In this document: positions 5,812 through 12,551 of the stretch, piece after piece
Layout: every line of letters starts with the position of its first letter
How positions within the stretch are numbered: the stretch's first letter is position 1
Source of the DNA: Campylobacteraceae bacterium
GTDB lineage: Bacteria > Campylobacterota > Campylobacteria > Campylobacterales > Sulfurovaceae
NCBI GenBank assembly: GCA_027063105.1
Contig: JAMOSL010000079.1
Span: 1 to 12,551 of the forward strand
DNA: 12,551 bases
Reading direction: 5' to 3'
Position numbers and translations under genes: made by a program
Notes under the pieces: model-generated
Databases searched by the model: none
What the model was told of the DNA's origin: nothing
What the model saw: the letters and a program-made list of their open reading frames with translations, nothing else

Positions 5812-7991
5812 AATAATCCTTTATCTTTAAATCTATTTATAATTTTTTCAAATCTAGCATTAAATGATTTAAATTTCTTTTTTTGTTGTACTCTAAGTAG
5901 ATGCCCTAAAACACTTTCAAAAGTTTTATCTTTAGGTTGCTTATAATCATCAACCAAATATAGATAAGTCTCTAGCCACTTTAAATACCAAACCGTCTCC
6001 CTATTTTTTTTAGATACCATAGTGATACAAGTATTAAAAAAAGTAAGAGTTGTTTTTATATCTTTTATAGCATACTTTTTAATAGCTATAATTAAATCTT
6101 CTCTATAATAAGATTCTTCAGGATTGATGCCTAGCATCTCAAAAAGTGTAAACATAAAGTTGTTATCTAACCTATTAAACTCTACTGCTTTTGCTACCAT
6201 CTCTAAGAAAAATTCAAAAAGTGTATCATTATAAAAATTTTCTTCTAATAATTTTAATTTATTAGAAAATGGATTTTTATTATCTCTTAATGCTTCTATA
6301 AAATCTTGCTTAATATCTTCTAAATCATTCTCATCAAAATCTTCATCTTCTTCATATTCATCATAACTATCCATCATATCTCTAAACATATCAAACATAT
6401 CATCATCATCTGATTTTTCCTCTTTTTTAATACTCTTTTTTTTCTCTATAGATGTAAATAGTGTTTTTATATCAGATGATAAATCTACTCTATCAATATT
6501 ATAAATCTCTATAAATTTATTAATAGTTTCTGATAACTGAATATATAAATCTCTATTTTTTGCAAAATCAAAATTTTGAATACAACGAGCCATACTAGTA
6601 AAAATGTTAAAAATTGTGGGTTGATATTTCTTGTGTGGTTTCTGGCAATTTTGAAAAAGTGTTAATATTATTATTAACTGTTTGGTAAATTTTTCTTTAT
6701 CTTTTGTAGTAATCTTAGAGATATACTCATCAAAAGTCTCTATTAACTCTAATATTCCATCAAAAGACTTATCTCTAATTATGGAGTACTTTTTAATGAT
6801 TTTATTGAATTTCTCTTGATGAGATGGTTTTATTTCATCTGTAATATTTGGCATATCTTTGAATAAAAAGAGGATACTATCCCCACCATAATTTTTTATA
6901 AGTTTTATGCTACTATCAGAAGATGAACTGTGCATCAAAAATCTAAATATAAAATCTAATTGAAATTCTGATAGCTTTTTGTGATGTAATTTAAGATAAC
7001 TACTAAAAAAGTTTACTACGAGTTTGTCACTTTTACTATCATCTTCTAGTGATTTTATCTGTATAAATAATATACCTGATTCAACAAGCTCAATTAAACT
7101 TCGTTTATGTTTTATAAACATCTCTAATGCTTTACCATAATTCCTCTGTTTTTCAACAAGAAGTACAATATTATTATAGATAAGTTTTGTTTGCACCTCT
7201 TTATCTTCTATCTCTTTAGTGATAATTTCTGCTGTGGTAGAGGATTTTAAAGATATAAGATTTTCTATCTCATTGTTGCTACTATTTTTAGCAAATTGTG
7301 CTTTAACCTCTTTTATTATAACTCTACTATTTTTTGTATTTTGTAAATTAGTATCATCTCCACTAATTAAAAAATGATAAAGTGGTTTAATTATTTGATT
7401 ACTTGAAGATGTTTGATTGACTATAATAGATTTGATAACATTAAGGTTCTCTTTTTCTACTTTAGCACGAGGATTACATTTTTCAAAAAAGATTAAAGCA
7501 TTCCCTATATCATTTTGTAAAAATGATCTAAAGCCTAAAATATAATTTGCCCTAGCAGCAGGAAGTAGTTTTAGATTTTTCTCATCTATCTCATAATTAC
7601 CACTATAAATAGATGCAAGTAAATATAAAAATATCGCCTCTTTTTTTATCTTAAGATTTTTTGAAATAATCAAATCTTGAGCAAAAATCATAGCATCTTT
7701 AAAATGCTCCATATAGCATAGATATTTTAATTTAATAACTCTATACTCATCATTATTTTCTATAAGTAAAAGAGATTCTATATCTCTCATTGCTCTATTT
7801 ATATCTCCTACTTCAAAATTCTCTTTTGCCAACTCACTATAAGAGGTTAATTGAATTTTGTGTAACTCCTTATCACTCATTCCATCTATTTCAAACTGTT
7901 TTATCTTAGAGATAACCTTTTGATAATTTTCGTTATGAAAAAGTGAAAGAAGTTGACTCTTTTTAAATATTTTTCTCTTTTTTTTAGCCAT
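5808..7991 (-). CDS. Large TPR-like helical-repeat protein heading the chaperone cassette
   Basis: A 727-residue, almost entirely alpha-helical soluble protein with no signal peptide or membrane segment. Residues about 13-175 show tetratricopeptide-like helix pairs (for example ENYQKVISKIKQFE, VGDINRAMRDIESLL, EHFKDAMIFAQDLI and NDIGNALIFFEKC), each with small residues where helices pack. A further pair is near 270-300 (RNYGKALEMFIKHK). A charged, strongly acidic low-complexity segment lies at about 526-561 (SDDDD, then EYEEDEDFDENDLED), while both ends are very basic (KKKRKIFKK at 3-11; QQKKKFKSF near 702-710). I do not recognise a named family. The position as first gene, with a 4-nt overlap onto the J gene, suggests that it is the adaptor, scaffold or client-recognition subunit of this Hsp70 machine; TPR or Sel1-repeat genes also neighbour hscC in E. 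coli. An A8 run occupies codons 3-5. No strong Shine-Dalgarno precedes the ATG. Confidence 0.85.
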   Translation of the reverse strand: MAKKKRKIFKKSQLLSLFHNENYQKVISKIKQFEIDGMSDKELHKIQLTSYSELAKENFEVGDINRAMRDIESLLLIENNDEYRVIKLKYLCYMEHFKDAMIFAQDLIISKNLKIKKEAIFLYLLASIYSGNYEIDEKNLKLLPAARANYILGFRSFLQNDIGNALIFFEKCNPRAKVEKENLNVIKSIIVNQTSSSNQIIKPLYHFLISGDDTNLQNTKNSRVIIKEVKAQFAKNSSNNEIENLISLKSSTTAEIITKEIEDKEVQTKLIYNNIVLLVEKQRNYGKALEMFIKHKRSLIELVESGILFIQIKSLEDDSKSDKLVVNFFSSYLKLHHKKLSEFQLDFIFRFLMHSSSSDSSIKLIKNYGGDSILFLFKDMPNITDEIKPSHQEKFNKIIKKYSIIRDKSFDGILELIETFDEYISKITTKDKEKFTKQLIIILTLFQNCQKPHKKYQPTIFNIFTSMARCIQNFDFAKNRDLYIQLSETINKFIEIYNIDRVDLSSDIKTLFTSIEKKKSIKKEEKSDDDDMFDMFRDMMDSYDEYEEDEDFDENDLEDIKQDFIEALRDNKNPFSNKLKLLEENFYNDTLFEFFLEMVAKAVEFNRLDNNFMFTLFEMLGINPEESYYREDLIIAIKKYAIKDIKTTLTFFNTCITMVSKKNRETVWYLKWLETYLYLVDDYKQPKDKTFESVLGHLLRVQQKKKFKSFNARFEKIINRFKDKGLF

Positions 7992-8079
7992 TTTAAAATT
8001 CTTTTATTAGAATAATACTAAATATAAAATAAAAAGCTTCTAAAAAATGATATAATATGAGAAAAAATTAGGATTAACA
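7992..8079. promoter_or_regulatory. Divergent promoter region between the chaperone block and trpC
   Basis: This 88-bp AT-rich gap must hold the starts of both transcripts. On the plus strand TGATATAAT at 8048-8056 is a perfect extended -10, placing the trpC start about 8062-8063. No -35 hexamer is needed or seen, as is usual in Campylobacterota. On the minus strand a TATTAT (plus 8012-8017) is the best, weaker -10 for the chaperone operon; no -35 is convincing. No inverted repeat resembling CIRCE, HspR (HAIR) or a TrpR operator was recognised, so there is no visible sign of heat-shock control. Confidence 0.6.
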
Positions 8080-8880
8080 ATGGCACAAATTTTAGATGAA
8101 ATCATAAAAAAAACAAAAGATGATCTAGAAAAGAGAAAAATAGAGTATCCATTAGAGTGGCTAGGTCGTTCCTTGGCATTTAATCCATTTGTTCCAAAAG
8201 ATGTTCAAGGATTTTTAAGAGCAACAGAAGATAATCCTTATCGTATAATAGCAGAAGTAAAAAAAGCTAGTCCTAGCAAAGGAATTATTAGAGAAGATTT
8301 TGATCCAATTCTTATTGCTCAACAATATACAGATGGTGGTGCTGATGCATTATCTGTTTTAACAGAACCTCATTATTTTCAAGGGGATAAAGAGTACTTA
8401 GGAATGATTAGAAGATATACACATCTTCCATTACTGAGAAAAGATTTCATAGTTGACAAATATCAATTAGTTGAGGCTTTAGTTTTTGGAGCAGATTTTG
8501 TTCTATTAATTGCAAAAGCGTTAACTAGAAAAGAGTTAAAAGAACTTTATGAGTATAGTCTACATTTAGGATTAGAGGTATTGGTAGAGGTTCATGATAA
8601 ATCAGACCTTGTTAAAGCTATGTTCGCAGGAGCTAATATTATAGGTATAAATCATAGAAATTTAGAAACCTTTAAAATGGATATGACTCTTAGTGAAAAA
8701 TTAATCCCATTAATTCCCAATGGAAAAATAATTGTAGCAGAGAGTGGAATAAATGACCATCAAACAGTTAAAGAGCTTAGTAAAGCAGGAGCAGATGCTT
8801 TTTTAGTTGGAGAACATTTTATGCGTCAAGATAATATTATAGAAGCAGTAAAAAATTTAAAATATGGGCAATCGTCTTGA
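8080..8880 (+). CDS. trpC: Indole-3-glycerol phosphate synthase
   Basis: Cytoplasmic enzyme of tryptophan synthesis: it closes the ring of carboxyphenylamino-deoxyribulose phosphate to give indole-3-glycerol phosphate with loss of CO2. The (beta/alpha)8 barrel motifs are all present: IIAEVKKASPSKG (57-68, with Glu59 and the substrate-binding Lys61), LLRKDF (118-123, catalytic acid Lys121), VLLIA, VLVEVH (167-172, catalytic base Glu170), GINHRNL (189-195, Asn191), AESGI (220-224, Glu221/Ser222) and FLVGEHF, the phosphate-binding end. The length, 266 aa, is standard for a monofunctional TrpC; there is no fused TrpF. It stands alone here, not in a trp operon, behind its own extended -10 promoter, with a weak TAGGATT ribosome site. 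The stop codon lies inside a probable terminator hairpin shared with the converging gene. Confidence 0.97.
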   Translation: MAQILDEIIKKTKDDLEKRKIEYPLEWLGRSLAFNPFVPKDVQGFLRATEDNPYRIIAEVKKASPSKGIIREDFDPILIAQQYTDGGADALSVLTEPHYFQGDKEYLGMIRRYTHLPLLRKDFIVDKYQLVEALVFGADFVLLIAKALTRKELKELYEYSLHLGLEVLVEVHDKSDLVKAMFAGANIIGINHRNLETFKMDMTLSEKLIPLIPNGKIIVAESGINDHQTVKELSKAGADAFLVGEHFMRQDNIIEAVKNLKYGQSS

Positions 8881-8890
8881 TTGTCCTTTC
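8866..8890. terminator. Probable bidirectional terminator between trpC and the DAGK-like gene
   Basis: GGGCAATC (8866-8873) and GATTGTCC (8879-8886) pair over eight positions (one G-T wobble) around the loop GTCTT. This is unusually GC-rich for the window and sits exactly at the convergent gene ends. On the plus strand it is followed only by a short TTTC; on the minus strand the downstream bases are richer in T (ATATTTTAAATTTTT). The U tracts are weak, so the efficiency is uncertain. Confidence 0.5.
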
Positions 8891-9563
8891 ATGAAACTAT
8901 AATATCTATAGTTCCTGCTTCTTTTATTTTTAAATATCTATCGGTAATCATTACAATATCTCCATCTAACTCTATCAAGTTGTAATTATTATCTAAATCT
9001 ATATTTATATTCTCTACTCTCCCATAAAAACTCCCAAATCTTTTTATAAAGCTAAATGGTGTAAATATGAAGAATCTTTTAGAACTCATTAACATAAACG
9101 GAGTCATTATTACATGTGAAGGAAAAAGGAAAAAAGCAGATAATAGATATTTTAATATACCATTTTTTATAATTCCAAATCTAAAAGTTTCTGATAATAG
9201 AATATGTTGTAAATCTCCCATATTTCCAGCAGAGAATAAAAAGATTTCACTATTTAAACTAAAGAACTTATGTTTACTGGTTGTTATTTTCTCATTATTC
9301 TCTATTTTATTTAGAATTTTAAATATATTATCAACTCTATGAAGTTTAGCAATAACATTAAATGAACCTATAGGATTTAAAATTATTTTAGGAATATTAT
9401 TCAAATAATAGCACTCTTTTAAAACTCTTCTAATCATACCATCACCACCACTAATAATAATATAATCATATAAATTAATATCTATATCTGATGTTAAATA
9501 TTTTATATTTACTATCTCTAATTTATTATATATTATTTCTTTTCCAATAGATAATATGTTCAT
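8889..9563 (-). CDS. Short diacylglycerol-kinase-catalytic-domain protein
   Basis: It belongs to the DAGK/YegS/LCB5 family of lipid kinases, which use ATP to phosphorylate diacylglycerol, sphingoid or related lipids. Visible family marks are IIISGGDGMIRRVL (35-48, the nucleotide loop GGDGT with Met for Thr), NPIGSFNVIAK (63-73, the counterpart of PxGTxND-F-A with Ser for Thr and Val for Asp), SAGNMGD (111-117) and IELDGD (197-202) near the end. The protein is 224 aa against about 290-310 for the family; the segment before GGDG is only 37 residues and the middle beta-sandwich domain is reduced. It may be a divergent active kinase or a degenerating copy. Hydrophobic stretches at 137-160 could contact the membrane. 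The ATG is preceded by AAGGA. It is convergent with trpC (8-bp gap) and divergent from the pqiA-like gene. Confidence 0.8.
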   Translation of the reverse strand: MNILSIGKEIIYNKLEIVNIKYLTSDIDINLYDYIIISGGDGMIRRVLKECYYLNNIPKIILNPIGSFNVIAKLHRVDNIFKILNKIENNEKITTSKHKFFSLNSEIFLFSAGNMGDLQHILLSETFRFGIIKNGILKYLLSAFFLFPSHVIMTPFMLMSSKRFFIFTPFSFIKRFGSFYGRVENINIDLDNNYNLIELDGDIVMITDRYLKIKEAGTIDIIVS

Positions 9564-9630
9564 AAAAATCCTTTTTTAACTAAATTATACTATAGCTTAT
9601 TTCAATCTAGTTTATGTTATTATCTCTGTT
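9564..9630. promoter_or_regulatory. Divergent promoter region with overlapping -10 boxes
   Basis: Within 67 bp a minus-strand TATAAT (plus 9584-9589) and a plus-strand TATACT (9586-9591) overlap almost completely, so the DAGK-like and pqiA-like transcripts would be started from the same few bases in opposite directions and could exclude each other. No -35 at normal spacing stands out on either strand. The minus gene has a clear AAGGA ribosome site; none is evident before the plus gene. Confidence 0.45.
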
Positions 9631-10257
9631 ATGGAAATTAAAATTAATAGTGATAAAGAGTTAGATAAGTTTATTATTTGTCATAAATGTTTCACTCTTC
9701 ATAAAAAAATAAATATAAAAAATAATAATAGTGCATTATGTGTAAAATGTAATAGTATTTTATATCACAGAGATGATAATTTAATAAATAAAGGTTTAGC
9801 CCTTAGTATTACAGGGTTAATATTTTTTATATTAGCAAATAGTTTTCCTATTATTAAAATAGAGATATTAGGTCAGGAGCAGATGATTACTATTTTATCT
9901 ATGATTAATAGTTTGATATTAAATGGTTATTATATTGTTGCTTTATTTGTATCATATTTAATATTTATATTTCCTCTTCTTATTTTTTTTATCTATATAT
10001 TTATATTTATATTTATAAAACTAGGAATATATAGAGATATAGTTGTAGATTTACTTATTTTACTAGCAAAAATATTACCTTGGAATATGAGTGCTATATT
10101 TTTAATCAGTATTCTAGTCTCTTTAGTTAAATTAATGAATATGTTAGAAATTTATATAGGTATATCTTTTTGGGCATTGGTTATATTTGTTATGATAGAT
10201 TTATATATGACAAAAAAGATACATATTGGAGAGTTGTGGATATATGCTACTAGATAA
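9631..10257 (+). CDS. Single-domain PqiA-like membrane protein
   Basis: Integral inner-membrane protein with the layout of one PqiA domain: a cytoplasmic zinc-ribbon-like head (Cys17-x2-Cys20 and Cys37-x2-Cys40), then about four hydrophobic helices (roughly 53-75, 99-130, 139-168, 175-195). The family hallmark ANSFPI follows the first helix (69-74), and the PWNM (150-153) and KLGIYRD (130-136) regions also fit. E. coli PqiA has two such domains (about 417 aa) and works with the MCE protein PqiB in lipid transport between membranes; this protein has one domain (208 aa) and no MCE gene is visible beside it. One-domain PqiA/YebS-like proteins are common in other proteobacteria. The start ATG lacks an evident Shine-Dalgarno sequence. 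The 3' end overlaps the helicase gene by 14 nt, which points to co-transcription. Confidence 0.8.
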   Translation: MEIKINSDKELDKFIICHKCFTLHKKINIKNNNSALCVKCNSILYHRDDNLINKGLALSITGLIFFILANSFPIIKIEILGQEQMITILSMINSLILNGYYIVALFVSYLIFIFPLLIFFIYIFIFIFIKLGIYRDIVVDLLILLAKILPWNMSAIFLISILVSLVKLMNMLEIYIGISFWALVIFVMIDLYMTKKIHIGELWIYATR

Positions 10258-12551
10258 TGAAAATAAAAATAAAAAAGTACATGAATGGTTAAGTGATTAT
10301 GCTAATGATGGAACTCTTGATATAGTTACAGGTTATTTTACTGTTGGAGCATTAGGATTTTTATCCCAAAAGACAAATGAGAAAATCAAAAAATATAGAT
10401 TTATTTTGGGTGATATAGTTAGCACAAAAGAGTTACAAAGCCACACAATAGATTTGTTAAATGAAGATATAAGCATAGAAGCCTCTTTAAAGCTAAAAGG
10501 TATAGCTATAGAAGCTGTAAAATTTTTAAGACAATCTAAAATAGAAGTTAAAACTCTTGAACCTAACTTTTGTCATGCAAAAGCTTATGTTTTTGACACT
10601 GAAAAAGATAATGAAAAAAGTTTCTTAATGGGAAGTTCTAATCTTACAGAGGCTGGTATAGGTCTGAAAGAGACTAATAATATAGAACTTAATATTGCTG
10701 AAACTGGGAATAATTATGAGTTTCAACATATACTAGAGTGGTTTGATGACCTCTGGAATAAACCCCAAGCACATTATAAAAAAACGATAATAGATGATAC
10801 TGGAAAAGAGAAACATGTAGATTTTAAAAAATATTTAATAGAACAGATAGAAAGAATATTTATAGAATATTCTCCTAAAGAGTTATATTATAAAGTCTTA
10901 TTTGAGCTATTTGGTGAGGAGCTTTTAAAAGAGCAAGATGACCCAATATTTAATAGAGAGATGGGAAAACTTGAAAATTCTACTATTTATAATAGTTTAT
11001 ATGATTTTCAACAATCAGGGGTAAGAAGTCTTATAAAAATGCTAGAGCATTATAATGGTGCTATCTTGGCTGACGCTGTTGGACTTGGTAAGACTTGGAG
11101 TGCATTAGCAGTAATTAAATATTATCAATTTCAAGGGCGAGAGACTATTTTGCTTTGTCCTAAAAAACTTGAATATAACTGGAAACAATATCTAAAAAGA
11201 AAAAATTCAAAGTTTAAAGATGATAATTTTGATTATATAGTTAGGTATCATACAGATTTATTTGAAAATAGGCTTGAGAAAGATGATATAGATTTAGAGT
11301 ATTTACAAAGCGACAAGCCAAAACTAATAGTTATAGATGAGAGTCATAATCTACGAAATGCTAGATCCAATAGATATAAGTTCCTAGTAGAGACTCTACT
11401 TAAACCAAATCAAAATCTAAAAGTTCTTTTACTCTCTGCTACTCCTATTAATAATTCACTAAATGACATAAAAAACCAATTTAAATTATTAGTCAAAGAT
11501 AGTGATGATGGATTTTTAGATAGCTTAGATATTAAAAGCTTAAATGGTACATTTAGAGTAGCACAAAGAGAGTTTAACAGATGGTCTATATCTGATAATA
11601 AAAAAATCTCTAAATTTATAGAAAGACTACCACCTGAATTTATAAGGCTTACAGATTCTATTACTGTGGCTAGAACAAAAAATATGATAGAAAATTTAAA
11701 GTTTCCAACAAAACTAAAACCATTAAATATATTTATTACTCCAAAGGATATAGGTAGTTTTAGTTCATTTAAAGATATGTTTGATAGTTTACCTCCCAAA
11801 TTAACAGCTTATAAACCTGCCTATTACATTGAAGAGGAGAGAGGTAATGTGACTCATAATGAAAAACTAAGAGATAGAGCTTTAGTTAAAATGATATATA
11901 TTCTACTTGCTAAACGATTTGAATCATCTTGGAAATCATTTTATGATACTATAATTAGAGTTAATGAGTATCATCAAAGTATCTACGATATAGCAGTTAA
12001 ATATAAAGATAATAGGCAAGATATAACTCTTAAACAAGATAAATATATAGAACAAAGTGATGAGGTATTTGATGAGTTAACTATCGGGAAAAGAGAGATT
12101 AAATTATCTGAAATAGATGCTTGTGGAGAGTTAGATAATTTTATATCTGATTTAGATGAAGATTTAACTGCTCTGAAAAAACTTTTATTAAATCTTCGAC
12201 ACTTTGAACAATCAATAAAAATAGAAAATAACTTCACTTCAAAAGATACCAAACTAGAAAAGCTTATAGAAATTCTGAATAATAAGAAAAATTCTAAAAA
12301 TAAAAAAGTAATTATTTTTACTGCTTACACAGATACAGTAAATTATATATATGATGAGTTAGATAAAAGAGGCATTAATAAAATGGCTGTTGTGTATGAT
12401 GGAACTAAAAATTATGAGGATATTTTACAAAGATTTGCACCACATACAAAATTATATAATGAAAAAGAGTGGGATAACTTTAGAGATGGCTCTTATAAAG
12501 AGTGGAGTAGCTGGATAGATGAAAATAGACCTAAAGTAAAAGAGTTATTAG
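10244..12551 (+). CDS. PLD-nuclease/SNF2-type helicase, 5' part (runs off the window)
   Basis: An open frame of at least 769 codons continues past the right edge. Residues about 1-175 are a phospholipase-D-type nuclease module: VTGYFTV near 27-33, the half-HKD motif HAKAYVF at 111-117 and GSSNLTEAG at 130-138. A superfamily 2 helicase of the SNF2/HepA type follows: YDFQQSGVRSL (Q-motif-like, just before Walker A), ADAVGLGKT (276-284, where DExGLGKT is usual; Lys283), the DESH box 365-368 (motif II), LLSATPIN (396-403, motif III) and VIIFTAYTDT (689-698, motif IV). Motifs V and VI lie beyond the window. A long mainly helical insert (about 430-680) separates the two helicase lobes. Such proteins translocate on double-stranded DNA and are often found with methyltransferases or in phage-defence islands; that role is inference here. 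The ATG has GGAGAG about ten bases upstream and overlaps the pqiA-like gene by 14 nt. Confidence 0.88.
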   Translation, partial: MLLDNENKNKKVHEWLSDYANDGTLDIVTGYFTVGALGFLSQKTNEKIKKYRFILGDIVSTKELQSHTIDLLNEDISIEASLKLKGIAIEAVKFLRQSKIEVKTLEPNFCHAKAYVFDTEKDNEKSFLMGSSNLTEAGIGLKETNNIELNIAETGNNYEFQHILEWFDDLWNKPQAHYKKTIIDDTGKEKHVDFKKYLIEQIERIFIEYSPKELYYKVLFELFGEELLKEQDDPIFNREMGKLENSTIYNSLYDFQQSGVRSLIKMLEHYNGAILADAVGLGKTWSALAVIKYYQFQGRETILLCPKKLEYNWKQYLKRKNSKFKDDNFDYIVRYHTDLFENRLEKDDIDLEYLQSDKPKLIVIDESHNLRNARSNRYKFLVETLLKPNQNLKVLLLSATPINNSLNDIKNQFKLLVKDSDDGFLDSLDIKSLNGTFRVAQREFNRWSISDNKKISKFIERLPPEFIRLTDSITVARTKNMIENLKFPTKLKPLNIFITPKDIGSFSSFKDMFDSLPPKLTAYKPAYYIEEERGNVTHNEKLRDRALVKMIYILLAKRFESSWKSFYDTIIRVNEYHQSIYDIAVKYKDNRQDITLKQDKYIEQSDEVFDELTIGKREIKLSEIDACGELDNFISDLDEDLTALKKLLLNLRHFEQSIKIENNFTSKDTKLEKLIEILNNKKNSKNKKVIIFTAYTDTVNYIYDELDKRGINKMAVVYDGTKNYEDILQRFAPHTKLYNEKEWDNFRDGSYKEWSSWIDENRPKVKELL

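Noticed and set aside
8895..8913. Perfect 7-bp inverted repeat AACTATA/TATAGTT as a terminator or operator
   Set aside because: It is inside the last codons of the DAGK-like gene, AT-only apart from one pair, and not followed by a T run; the stronger hairpin is at 8866-8886.
9067..9342. Plus-strand frame of 91 codons
   Set aside because: Antisense to the DAGK-like gene, which has family motifs and a ribosome site.
9996..10017. TATATT hexamer repeat in the pqiA-like gene
   Set aside because: Only about three and a half copies and in phase with the codons, so it simply encodes a hydrophobic Ile/Phe/Tyr membrane stretch.
11410..12252. Open frames on the minus strand at 11410-11799 and 11983-12252
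   Set aside because: They lie wholly antisense to the helicase gene, whose plus-strand frame carries clear motifs; they are chance frames in AT-rich DNA.

Overview
The window is very AT-rich, gene-dense DNA from a Gram-negative bacterium, most likely a member of the Campylobacterota (Sulfurimonas/Sulfurovum/Arcobacter-like). The reasons are the low GC, the heavy use of AGA and TTA codons, an LpxB C-terminus (lipid A synthesis), a long-form QueH, and a TrpC whose sequence resembles those of that phylum. The genus is an inference. No rRNA, tRNA, CRISPR array, transposase or integrase was seen. Almost every base is coding and many neighbouring genes overlap.

Left edge, plus strand (1-1334): the C-terminal end of a gene that looks like lpxB, followed by a 7-nt overlap into queH (epoxyqueuosine reductase, tRNA queuosine pathway), which must start at TTG.

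Long minus-strand block (7991 down to 1309): eight genes read in one direction. The first four form a compact chaperone cassette: a 727-aa TPR-like helical-repeat protein with a strongly acidic segment, a 96-aa stand-alone J-domain protein, a dedicated GrpE-like nucleotide exchange factor, and a 549-aa HscC-like Hsp70. They overlap each other by 4, 4 and 13 nt. Coupled to the Hsp70 stop codon (TAATG) is an unlisted 52-aa zinc-ribbon protein. It overlaps an APH-fold small-molecule kinase that resembles type II homoserine kinase. Then come a 59-aa DUF2892-type membrane protein and a secreted protein made of five repeats spaced exactly 48 residues apart. The J protein has Ser-Pro-Asp where the near-universal His-Pro-Asp motif should be, while the Hsp70 keeps the Arg and Asp that normally contact a J domain. 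This cassette is the best candidate for an under-described system: a complete second Hsp70 machine with its own exchange factor and a probable TPR client or targeting adaptor.

Right part: a divergent promoter region (7992-8079) separates the chaperone block from trpC (plus strand, with a textbook extended -10). trpC converges on a short diacylglycerol-kinase-like gene (minus), with a probable bidirectional terminator between them. A second divergent promoter region (9564-9630) leads to a one-domain PqiA-like membrane protein. The pqiA-like gene overlaps by 14 nt the start of a large gene (10244 to beyond the window) with an N-terminal phospholipase-D-type nuclease domain and a SNF2-type helicase. 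That architecture is often linked to restriction or phage defence, but the decisive neighbours lie beyond the right edge.
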